Source: Xestospongia muta (lineage: Eukaryota > Porifera > Demospongiae > Haplosclerida > Petrosiidae). From it: a DNA stretch of 64,000 nucleotides. The translations under genes and the position numbers were made by a program. Shown here in pieces: positions 53,301 through 58,104 of this stretch; positions within the stretch are counted from its first letter, which is position 1; each line of letters starts with the position of its first letter. The stretch lies in NCBI GenBank assembly GCA_963693285.1, contig OY848922.1:4576923-4640922 (forward strand), given 5' to 3'. The notes below the pieces were generated by a model, which was given only the letters and a program-made list of their open reading frames with translations, was not told the origin of the DNA and made no database searches.

Positions 53301-56300
53301 GCTTGACACAAAATTATGTCTATCACATATAATTTATTAGTACTGTGATAATTATGTAGTTATTTAAAATAATCTGCTTCTATTAATTAAAAAAAAGGTA
53401 ATATTGTAATGTTTACATTCATTGATGTCTCATATCATGTAAATATACTGTATAGTTTTTTTTTTCGAGGGGGGGGGGCAAAATTGTCTTGGATGACGTC
53501 AAAAAATTTTGTTGGTTCGTGGTAAAAATTTCGTTGTCGAGCGATCTAGTCTAAACCACACCCTTATACACATGGTGTACAAATGGCATACTTTGCCATT
53601 CAAGCTATGATATGAGACTACCACCAGTACAAACGGACCTGGGATGCTAAATTTGGGAAACAACTTGAGTGCCAGAGAGAAACGAGTTGGCAGCTGCAAT
53701 AAGTTGATGGTACAGATTGTGCTAATAAGCCATGAGGATAGGGTAGGTTGTTCTTTTCCCTCTTGAAGTATTGAAAGAATGCCATACTGAATATAAGACT
53801 CGTTGATCAACAACGTGATAACATGCATGCAACCACGTGTACGCATGAATGGGCATGGCACATTGCATCTAATTAAGTTTTGTGGGTAAATATTTCATGT
53901 TTTGTTTCTCAACCACAAAAACCAAACAATACATTTGATGTACAACAGGGGGTGTGGTCAGACAGTGTGTCTCAATATATAGCAGGTATATTATTATATC
54001 TATAGTACCACATAGTACACAGTCTATATAATTGTGTATTGAAAATATAGTAGTTATGTATTGTGTATACATATCAATGTCTAATATGTAATCAGTTACT
54101 AACTAGTAATAAAAAATTATAACGATAGTCAAAACAATACAAATCATATGTCACATATAGAAAGAATAGCTAGAGAGAAAACTAAATAAAGTAATAATTA
54201 TTACTATCATATTATATTGATACTACTACTGTGAACCATGCTTAAAGGACACTGTGAATTAACCCTTTAGTAACGAAGGTTGCATATTTCTAAGATTTAA
54301 TGCATAGGCATTAACGAGGAAGGTTACAAATCTTCGACTAAAAATACCCTGGTATATTTATTAAGAATGCTCGTCATAGTAATTAACATAGAAGAGGAGA
54401 ACACTAATAAAATGTTTACACTATGGAAAGTGGAAACTGTATCATTTGGATCGTTCTAAGTAGGTTAACCCTTTATATACGAATTTAATTATTGTGGGCG
54501 TGACCATTAATACTGAACTAATTATTGCCTAAGGATACTTCAAAGAAAGTTGCGTCTCTGTTGTGTTAGAGCGTTTTTTGTTGCTAAGCTAAGCTTTATA
54601 CTTGTTCTGCAAGATGATTTAGGCGTTTATAATAGATTGAAGACTTGAAGAACCATTTCTAGTTGTCAACATTCACAAGCGCTTGAGGTAAGTATGTTCG
54701 TTTGAATATAGCGTTTTTGCTCAAGTTTATTATTTCATAACAACTTCTGACCATTATTGCAGTTAAGAAATACTCTTATAGTAGTTAAACAAGTCCTTAA
54801 AGGTTGCTAGAACGTACGAAGATAAGAAAATAACTGATATATTTTGGACATTCGTAGAAAAGAAAAGATATCCATCGATTTAAAAGGCACGCTCGGGTTG
54901 ACCACTAGCAAGAAATAACTATTCACTGTATATTTTATATTACTATACCCTAGAGTTATTTAATATAAAGTTTGAGTCAGCTAGCTATAATACTTATACA
55001 GAAACAGAGAGCAAATTGTTGGACGTAAAAATACGTATACCGTATTAAAGTGCACTTAATTACATGACGTTTTTTTACATCTATCGTATATAAAGGGTTA
55101 ATGATTTTGATGAAGAAGATGACTTAGAATATGAAGTAATGGACACTTTTAACAATAAAAGGTAAAGTATAAAATTATAAACACACAGAGTAGTTATAAT
55201 AATACAGAAATGTTTCATGGGTGAGTTTAATACTTTTGCACAAAGAACAGCTTCGACACTGATAACTTCATGAAAATTTCACAAAACAATTCACCTAACC
55301 AATGTAGTATTAGATGGCTTAAAACATTTTCGTTTGGAAACTGTTTTGTGACAACACACTAAATTAATTAATTATGATACAGTATATGGGCTTGTGCAAT
55401 TTCATTGATAAATTGTTAAAGTAGACACTTTCATACTATGAACACAAGGTTGTATGGTGTCTGATATATAGAGAATTTACACTATATATCAATATAATAA
55501 TACACTTACATTATCAGGTATATTAGGATCTGCTTTTGATTGCAACAGATATTGAATAATATCTGTGTGTCCATAACGTGATGCATACCATATACTAGTC
55601 CTCTTTATCTACATGTAATGATAATAGTAATAGTATAATTATTCATCAATATATCAATAGTACAATCATTATACACACACATACACTGATACATATGTAC
55701 TTACATGTATATGACTATAATGATAAGTGATAATATTAATAATATGTATTATAATAATTGTGACCTAGCTTGGAAAAACCACACATGTTGTGCTAAACAT
55801 TTGAACAAGCAGTTGTGTATAAACAGTTGCTACATGGTCATTTCGTACATGATCATACCAATCATGGTATCAGGGAAGATCAGTCATTAAATATTTAGAT
55901 TATAAAGTTGGTAAACATCCTGTACAAAATGGCTGCATAGCAAACGGTATATGTAATTTAGTCAAATTTTTTTGGGTGTGACATTAAATGTTGCACTAAA
56001 ATGTCTTCACAAATAATGTCACAATTATACACGTACATGTGAAATACGACATCACATATTTAATTTATATCTCATTGAGTAATGTTATCATATTATTAGC
56101 TAAATAATATGAAGTGACAACAAATAGACTGTACACATAGTGAATAATAAATATATATGATATGGTCTAGGAACCAATAACTACACAAAGAAGGATGAAT
56201 GCAAATATGTAAAGCCAGTGTTACATAAAGACACTTACTGTCAATGACCATATAATGATATGTGTAATTATATTCATAGCAAGTCAATCAGATTCATAAT

Positions 56301-57618
56301 TTCACAAGTCTTGAAGCTTCCAAATATGGACATTACCAGAGTACTATCATTTTTCTAATACGAGTTGGCTTTTTTCATGAGAATTACACACTCCTTCCTC
56401 CTTTGTGAAGCTACAGGCTCTTACATACTGACTTTAAATGTTTATAAAGCTAGTTACTACTGTATTAACTAAACTGTCATTGGAAAATATTCTTTGAAAT
56501 TGTATTACAAAATCAGCTTGAAAGAATTGGCTCTAATACAATGTGAAGGGTCATTAATGAAAGAATTGACCACACCCCAACAATTAAAAAACAATCTGTG
56601 AACACTTTAGCACATTTTGTACACCACATCTAAACATTACAACAAATCTACAAGTTGTACTTGATTATAAAATATTAATACAATCTAATACTATAATTCA
56701 TTTTTATTTAAATGTAGTACTGTAATCCAGATGACCACAAGTATGCAGATAAAACAAAAGCAGCTAGGATATCAGATAAAATTGCCATGTTGACTTCAGT
56801 AATGACTTTGTGAAAGTTAAACATTCAAGCCCCACCCCTTAGCAATAGAGTAAATTATTTATAATATATGCTGTGTCCATTCATTCATATATCTCAAATG
56901 TTATATATAAAATGTTTTAACTACATGATTAAACTTTGATAAAGACTTTGTAACACATACACATTAATTTATACTAGGTTGATTTAAAGGATATATTGTG
57001 ATTATTATTATAATAACTATAACACTTGTATATCATATATGTAAATAATTATGATAATTTGATAATGACAAGAACTCTTATCATAAGACAATATCATCTC
57101 TGAATAGTACTATATTGTGACACACTTACATACCCTATCTTGAGCATTGACATTTGCTCCTTGTTGTAAAGTTGCTTTCACTTTATCTAGTCGTCCATAT
57201 AAAGCAGAGACAATCAGTAAGTCATCCTAACAAAGATATCAAAGTTAATAAATGTAATATTACACATAAACAAGATCATATACAACATAGTTTATAATAC
57301 AGTAGACATAATATTATAGAAGACATACTATAACAAGAGTACAGTAACTACTAATATAGTACATTGTACTAAGTATATGGACATGACCTATATACAAACT
57401 ATAGGGTCAAGTACATACGTTACTTATATTAGATCAGATAACCTAAAGTAATCCACCAGGTCATGTTTAGTTTAGATAGAGGGAATATCTTGAATCTGAT
57501 AGGATTACTGAGTGGACTGGACAAAGCTGACCAAACTTATTAAGTGTTAGTAAATGAATACTTCATTTTAGTATATTTAGTATACTTTATAAGTACTTAC
57601 CAATGTTTTTTGATCCAT
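19065..57618 (-). CDS. ankyrin-Roc-COR-death domain protein (Roco family), 14 exons
   Basis: Exons in transcript order: 57618-57601, 57226-57134, 55608-55510, 52001-51903, 39811-39713, 30616-30518, 23194-23122, 22373-20545, 20401-19957, 19909-19865, 19801-19757, 19674-19621, 19571-19317, 19123-19065. All have AG acceptors and GT donors. Phases agree throughout and the sum is 3312 nt (1103 residues). Layout: six ankyrin repeats at residues 7-194 (the last incomplete); Roc GTPase from about 210 with P-loop GPPCVGKT at 219-226, G3 DSGGQ at 439-443 and G4-like TCYDK at 529-533; COR from about 600 to 951; short linkers; death domain 1000-1084; 19-residue tail. The order matches DAPK1 minus its kinase. 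Roco proteins are GTP-dependent switches that dimerise through COR; the death domain should recruit partners. Odd points: a long Ser/Thr-rich insert inside Roc, and introns up to 12 kb packed with transposons. Additional ankyrin exons missed in those introns remain possible. Confidence 0.8.
19317..19571 (-). CDS. death-domain exon of the Roco gene
   Basis: 255 bp, phase 1 to 1, between CTTTTAG and GTAAAAG. Residues about 1000-1084 carry [31 protein letters not shown] and RIVQEIL, a six-helix death-fold pattern with the usual central Trp. This is the expected homotypic interaction module. Confidence 0.7.
19621..19909 (-). CDS. three small linker exons (45, 45, 54 bp)
   Basis: Exons 19909-19865, 19801-19757 and 19674-19621, all phase 1 to 1. 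They encode acidic and Ser-rich linker (for example [12 protein letters not shown] and SNLPNGPL) between COR and the death domain. Each has a partner of the same length in the second cassette (8851-8807, 8757-8713, 8607-8554). Because all are symmetric, any can be skipped without a frame change. Confidence 0.65.
19957..20401 (-). CDS. COR-tail exon of the Roco gene
   Basis: 445 bp, phase 0 to 1, acceptor ATTTTAG, donor GTAAGT. It starts [13 protein letters not shown], a hydrophobic strand typical of the C-terminal half of COR, and ends at TCWLI. About 148 residues (804-951), roughly 90% identical to the exon at 8912-9356. Confidence 0.75.
20545..22373 (-). CDS. Roc GTPase and COR exon
   Basis: A single 1829-bp exon, entered in phase 1 after TTATTACAG and left in phase 0 at CCTCAG before GTTAGT. 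It encodes residues 194-803. The P-loop GPPCVGKT is intact. About 190 residues of Ser/Thr/Glu-rich low-complexity sequence (about 235-432) separate it from the G3 motif DSGGQPQF, where Roc domains usually have some 45-50. The core then resumes with IICTKL and the G4-like TCYDK. COR follows with [19 protein letters not shown], a hydrophobic [13 protein letters not shown] helix and [18 protein letters not shown]. The exon fits one ancestral uninterrupted unit. The lysine and threonine needed for nucleotide binding are present, so binding activity is plausible. Confidence 0.85.
23122..23194 (-). CDS. ankyrin repeat 6 exon (half repeat)
   Basis: 73 bp, phase 0 to 1, acceptor TTCACTCAG, donor GTATGT. 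It encodes [20 protein letters not shown] and five more residues, the first helix pair of an ankyrin repeat, capping the array before Roc. The (TA)n tract at 23250-23314 lies just upstream in the intron. Confidence 0.75.
23250..23314. repeat. (TA)n microsatellite
   Basis: About 32 uninterrupted TA units in the intron 56 bp upstream of ankyrin exon 6. Confidence 0.95.
23845..24085. repeat. intron repeat copy 1, carries an empty TTAA site
   Basis: About 230 bp closely matching 29706-29935 in direct orientation (shared CTGCAGTTATG, GAATCAAATGAGG and CATATAATTAG blocks). Here TTAA at 23855-23858 is uninterrupted; in the other copy a piggyBac end abuts the same TTAA. Confidence 0.7.
24432..26715 (+). 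mobile_element. pogo/Tigger-like non-autonomous element, internally tandem-repeated
   Basis: Imperfect inverted ends of about 28 bp (start CCGTAGTTCTCCGAGTAAGC, end read inward CCGTCGTTCCCTGAGCAAGC), flanked by TA on the right. Near the left end a frame from ATG 24591 reads as a Brinker/CENP-B-type helix-turn-helix ([12 protein letters not shown]), as in pogo transposases, then hits a stop. The rest holds a HIRAN-like segment ([17 protein letters not shown], then GGTIPCTV and LEVPCEL). An 834-bp unit is repeated in tandem: landmarks at about 24800, 25634 and 26468, and frames at 24981 and 25815. No DDE catalytic domain is present. Element copy 37192-37850 has the same ends but a single unit. 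Confidence 0.6.
26860..29711 (-). pseudogene. piggyBac transposase relic with one intact end
   Basis: The terminus at 29701-29711 reads TTAACCCTTTGACCGCG on the minus strand, a TTAA target plus a CCC-type piggyBac end. The transposase starts at ATG 29560 ([13 protein letters not shown], acidic). The conserved core follows: [14 protein letters not shown] (about 28900), [25 protein letters not shown] (28680), [12 protein letters not shown] (27660), [20 protein letters not shown] (about 27300). Many frameshifts and stops make it inactive. The other terminus is missing near 26.8 kb. A shorter duplicate lies at 37955-39575. Confidence 0.7.
29706..29935. repeat. intron repeat copy 2, occupied TTAA site
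   Basis: Matches 23845-24085 starting exactly at the TTAA (29708-29711) that borders the piggyBac terminus. The stretch from 29936 to 30420 shows nothing recognisable. Confidence 0.65.
30518..30616 (-). CDS. ankyrin repeat 5 exon (duplicate A)
   Basis: 99 bp, phase 0 to 0, acceptor TTGTTACAG, donor GTATGAAAG. It encodes one 33-residue repeat beginning [17 protein letters not shown] and ending DITVVDK. It lies in a segmental duplication with exon 39713-39811: ten base differences, nine of them changing amino acids. Confidence 0.85.
30900..34908 (+). pseudogene. Ty3/gypsy LTR retrotransposon, copy 1, degraded
   Basis: Plus-strand relics in order: gag-like segment (30900-31340), a decayed zinc-knuckle (about 31500-31610), protease with altered DTG site ([10 protein letters not shown], about 31743), reverse transcriptase ([40 protein letters not shown], 32210-32720), RNase H ([11 protein letters not shown], about 32985), and the integrase tail ([20 protein letters not shown], 33910-33990). 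It ends in a basic [13 protein letters not shown] tail at 34590-34640. A purine tract then TGTAGTGACTG at 34671 marks the likely 3' LTR with AATAAA near 34780. Stops and frameshifts are frequent, and the integrase catalytic core is deleted near 33860. No 5' LTR was found. Dead. Confidence 0.7.
33416..33652 (+). repeat. imperfect tandem duplication inside the gypsy relic
   Basis: A block beginning GTGTCTGAAATCAGT and containing GACAATATTGATGGAGATGT occurs at about 33416-33530 and again at about 33536-33660 with a small insertion. It adds to the decay of the element. Confidence 0.6.
34909..35520 (-). mobile_element. MITE-like element with HIRAN-like segment
   Basis: About 610 bp with imperfect inverted ends (CGTTTTTTCGGGGTGCAAAA at the left; CGTTTTTTTGAATGTCAAAA read inward from the right). 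On the minus strand, frames at 35489-35256 and 35220-34981 together read like a HIRAN-type domain: a [17 protein letters not shown] start, a GN-HD-AV segment, LKSGTV, then [14 protein letters not shown] and [15 protein letters not shown] domains in HLTF/Rad5 bind DNA ends (family knowledge). A frame break splits it here. Same family as 53449-53935, in the opposite orientation. Confidence 0.5.
35560..36590 (+). pseudogene. Ty3/gypsy relic, copy 2 (gag zinc-knuckle and protease)
   Basis: The frame 35831-36037 has two Cys clusters ([13 protein letters not shown] and [14 protein letters not shown]) typical of gag. The frame 36083-36400 has the protease core [16 protein letters not shown] with an intact D-T-G, better preserved than in copies 1 and 3. 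It breaks off near 36590, where hAT-like sequence begins. Confidence 0.6.
36600..37180 (+). pseudogene. hAT/ZMYM1-like transposase fragment
   Basis: Plus-strand reading shows [50 protein letters not shown] and [13 protein letters not shown]. These are the blocks around the second catalytic Asp of hAT transposases and ZMYM1-like proteins (Y-D-x-A-x-N-M, Y-x-H-C). Stops interrupt it, and both N and C termini are absent. Confidence 0.55.
37192..37850 (+). mobile_element. pogo/Tigger-like non-autonomous element, solo copy
   Basis: 659 bp with the same inverted ends as 24432-26715 (start ACCGTAGTTCCACGAGTAAG; right end ACAACGGTA). It carries a single HIRAN-like frame (37457-37747: [38 protein letters not shown]). 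No catalytic domain. Confidence 0.6.
37955..39575 (-). pseudogene. piggyBac relic, duplicate of 26860-29711
   Basis: Direct-orientation copy of the piggyBac relic in the upstream duplication unit: DNYYTS block at 38738-38760, [11 protein letters not shown], and the same acidic N-terminal region near 39440-39570. It breaks off at 39575, before the start codon and terminal repeat that survive in the other copy. A (TG)n/(TA)n run at 37915-37955 precedes it. Confidence 0.6.
39713..39811 (-). CDS. ankyrin repeat 4 exon (duplicate B)
   Basis: 99 bp, phase 0 to 0, acceptor TTGTTACAG, donor GTATGAAAG. It encodes [17 protein letters not shown]…DITVVTK. Flanking intron sequence on both sides aligns with exon 30518-30616 at about 96%, but the exon itself only at about 90%. 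Confidence 0.85.
40090..41545 (+). pseudogene. Ty3/gypsy relic, copy 3 (gag to start of reverse transcriptase)
   Basis: Direct duplicate of the first part of copy 1. Gag segment ([20 protein letters not shown], 40180-40240), protease frame 40749-41228 with the DTG site changed to NTG, and reverse transcriptase start ([17 protein letters not shown], 41380-41420). It ends abruptly after GTGGAGTGTATTTT at 41545, where copy 1 continues. Confidence 0.65.
41546..42930. other. intron sequence, no gene seen
   Basis: AT-rich. About 42690-42790 resembles 24190-24330 (shared CAGTATGGTTCCTGG block), so part of the intron is an older duplicate. Nothing else recognised. Confidence 0.45.
42935..43310 (+). 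pseudogene. ISL2EU-type YqaJ-PHD protein, C-terminal relic
   Basis: The frame at 43030-43218 has a [17 protein letters not shown] segment, like the end of YqaJ exonuclease domains in transposon proteins. After a frame change at about 43170 the sequence reads [16 protein letters not shown], then [17 protein letters not shown], a degenerate PHD finger (C-C-C-…-C-P-x-C). It faces the transposase at 43471-44217 tail to tail, which fits an ISL2EU-type two-gene element (family knowledge from memory). The N-terminal part is missing. Confidence 0.5.
43471..44217 (-). pseudogene. DDE transposase relic, ISL2EU / Harbinger-like
   Basis: The N-terminal frame 44217-43927 has a helix-turn-helix ([20 protein letters not shown]). 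The middle (about 43900-43730) reads [20 protein letters not shown] and [14 protein letters not shown]. The C-terminal frame 43695-43471 has [25 protein letters not shown] and the H/D-V-E-R-V-I-G block of DDE_Tnp_4 enzymes. Here the expected His is Asp (CIDVERVIG). Two frame breaks separate the parts, so it is inactive. Confidence 0.65.
44248..44257 (+). promoter_or_regulatory. TATA box between divergent frames
   Basis: TATAAAAAGG lies 31 bp past the start of the minus-strand transposase frame and about 180 bp before the plus-strand frame at 44428. It is oriented for plus-strand transcription, and the consensus is stronger than chance AT-rich sequence because of the GG and the GC-rich context. 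Confidence 0.4.
44428..45267 (+). pseudogene. plus-strand spliced gene fragment, unknown
   Basis: ATG 44428 (MATSGV…) is one frame off from a strongly coding-like stretch at 44448-44736, which ends at a donor (CAG then GTAATAT). That stretch is charged and helical: [38 protein letters not shown] second block at 45123-45265 follows an acceptor (TACTAG) and is open in two frames. An intermediate piece near 44786 is interrupted by a stop. It may be a second gene of the ISL2EU-like element or a host fragment. I do not recognise it. Confidence 0.3.
45270..46351. other. no gene; contains a GC-richer block
   Basis: 45590-45710 is markedly richer in GC than its surroundings (CCCTGGGCACACCC, GTGGCCGCACG) but holds no frame. 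It could be the end of a transposon or a promoter-like segment. The plus frame 46181-46435 is the shadow of the minus-strand gene ending at 46352. Confidence 0.35.
46352..48118 (-). pseudogene. Mutator-like transposase / YqaJ exonuclease fusion, broken
   Basis: The frame 48118-47528 reads like the Mutator-like transposase domain found with YqaJ in invertebrate elements: [32 protein letters not shown] and [14 protein letters not shown]. After a disturbed stretch, [16 protein letters not shown] appears near 47400-47450. The frame 47330-46542 is a YqaJ domain: [45 protein letters not shown]. Catalytic-type residues E, D and E-x-K are in place. After a frameshift near 46550, [18 protein letters not shown] and [11 protein letters not shown] lead to a stop at 46352. 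The N terminus is missing. YqaJ-type nucleases act on DNA ends; here probably a relic. Confidence 0.65.
48180..51237 (-). pseudogene. piggyBac transposase relic, interrupted by a pogo element
   Basis: The N terminus at 51237-50928 ([20 protein letters not shown], very acidic, then a Gly/Arg-rich stretch) is typical of piggyBac. Middle blocks: [20 protein letters not shown] (50825-50766) and [27 protein letters not shown] and LDRFYNSP (50544-50260). It breaks near 50050. A C-terminal-like segment ([20 protein letters not shown]) resumes at 48452-48180. The gap holds an unrelated pogo-type transposase. Frame breaks occur near 50230 and 50640. The element end with TTAA is at 51553-51556. Confidence 0.6.
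48942..49904 (-). pseudogene. pogo/Tigger-type DDE_1 transposase relic nested in piggyBac
   Basis: ATG at 49904. A DNA-binding helix-turn-helix spans about 49830-49514 ([15 protein letters not shown], then [13 protein letters not shown]). The start of the DDE core is in frame 49340-48942: [11 protein letters not shown] carries the first Asp; [19 protein letters not shown] and LVIFKGK follow. The sequence then leaves the family near 49080, so the second and third catalytic residues are absent. A stop separates the two frames. It lies on the same strand as the piggyBac relic it appears to interrupt. Confidence 0.6.
51434..51537. repeat. three palindromic subterminal repeats of the piggyBac element
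   Basis: The palindrome TGTCACAAATTTGTGACA occurs at 51434-51451 and 51520-51537, and with two changes at 51477-51494. The period is exactly 43 bp. It is followed by the terminus TTAACCCTTACAGGA (minus reading) at 51556. Spaced palindromes next to a transposon end look like transposase-binding sites. Confidence 0.75.
51903..52001 (-). CDS. ankyrin repeat 3 exon
   Basis: 99 bp, phase 0 to 0, acceptor TTAATTGTAG, donor GTCAGT. It encodes [20 protein letters not shown] and thirteen more residues, the best match to the ankyrin consensus in this gene. Confidence 0.85.
52002..53448. other. intron sequence, nothing recognised
   Basis: Part of intron 3. The plus frame at 52474-52683 has no domain. 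Confidence 0.45.
53449..53935 (+). mobile_element. MITE-like element with HIRAN-like segment, second copy
   Basis: It starts TACTGTATAG, T-run, CGAGG, G-run. Its right part is the reverse complement of 34940-35060, so it is the same family as 34909-35520 but inverted. Plus-strand reading gives [30 protein letters not shown], the start of the HIRAN-like segment, before stops. The run of ten G at 53468 is unusual here. Confidence 0.5.
54465..55101. mobile_element. 637-bp piggyBac-type MITE with perfect ends
   Basis: TTAACCCTTTATATACGA at 54465-54482 is matched by its exact reverse complement at 55084-55101, giving TTAA target duplication plus 14-bp CCC-type inverted repeats. No transposase inside. 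A related TTAACCCTTTAGTAACG end lies nearby at about 54258. Confidence 0.8.
55510..55608 (-). CDS. ankyrin repeat 2 exon
   Basis: 99 bp, phase 0 to 0, acceptor TACATGTAG, donor GTAAGTG. It encodes [20 protein letters not shown] and thirteen more residues. The usual TPLH is replaced by TSIWY, so the first helix is divergent. Confidence 0.8.
55609..57133. other. intron 2, nothing recognised
   Basis: 1525 bp of AT-rich intron. The frames at 55705-55890 and 56096-56287 have no domain. Confidence 0.45.
57134..57226 (-). CDS. ankyrin repeat 1 exon
   Basis: 93 bp, phase 0 to 0, acceptor TTTGTTAG, donor GTATGTAAG. It encodes [20 protein letters not shown], ending GANVNAQDR, two residues shorter than the other repeats. 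This is usual for an N-terminal capping repeat. Confidence 0.8.
57601..57618 (-). CDS. start exon of the Roco gene
   Basis: ATG at 57618-57616 followed by GATCAAAAAACATTG and a strong donor GTAAGTACTT. It encodes MDQKTL and joins ankyrin repeat 1 in phase 0. I chose this start because it is the first ATG-donor pair upstream in the correct phase; the preceding bases (TTTACA) do not clash with an animal start context. Confidence 0.6.
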
Positions 57619-57720
57619 TGTAAACAAGGAAAAGATAAAAAAGACCACACCCAAATTATAGAGGTGTGGTTATGATGTAATGGGTGTGGGATAACGAATG
57701 GTATCTGCTGATTGTGCTGT
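57619..57720 (-). promoter_or_regulatory. candidate 5' region of the Roco gene with CACCC-type boxes
   Basis: Three CCACACC elements (one in the opposite orientation) lie within about 70 bp: ACCACACCC at 57644-57652, GGTGTGG at 57662-57668 and GGGTGTGG at 57681-57688. A TATAATT-like word lies between. CACCC boxes bind KLF/Sp-type factors in animals (general knowledge). No transcription start is proven. Confidence 0.35.
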
Positions 57721-58033
57721 AAACGAATCTCCTTTAACTCAAGCTTCTGAACTATCTTCATTATTATACATACACTATTAACTGCTGTACTAGTATCTCA
57801 CTTTCTATGATCTAAAGAAACTCTCAGTAATGTGTAAGCAATATGTCAATATCTGGTATTCACTGTGTAACATATTCCTTTACTCAGTGGATATAGTTTC
57901 CTATACTTCATAATTCCTATTGCTGTGGTTGTATTGAGATTAAAGTGTTGTTTGTTGTGGTGGAGAATACATTATTATCAACAAGTATGATGTCATTATT
58001 AATGTTGTCTGTTAATTTATATAATCCTTACAG

Positions 58034-58104
58034 AGAAGACAAGCTCAACTTACTAGGCAGGCCCAGATTCTACAAATAGCAACTACAAGAAGACAAAATG
58101 CTCG
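58034..58104 (+). other. possible exon, strand uncertain
   Basis: After an acceptor (CCTTACAG) one plus frame is open for 71 bp and is Gln/Arg-rich (RRQAQLTRQAQILQ), ending before GTTAGT. A continuation after ACTAG at 58474 is possible. The minus strand also offers an acceptor-donor pair here (TTGTAG … GTAAGT). I cannot decide whether either is real. Confidence 0.2.

Noticed and set aside
53499..53861. 120-codon minus frame
   Set aside because: The HIRAN-like reading is on the plus strand here, matching the inverted copy at 34.9-35.5 kb; the minus frame is a shadow.
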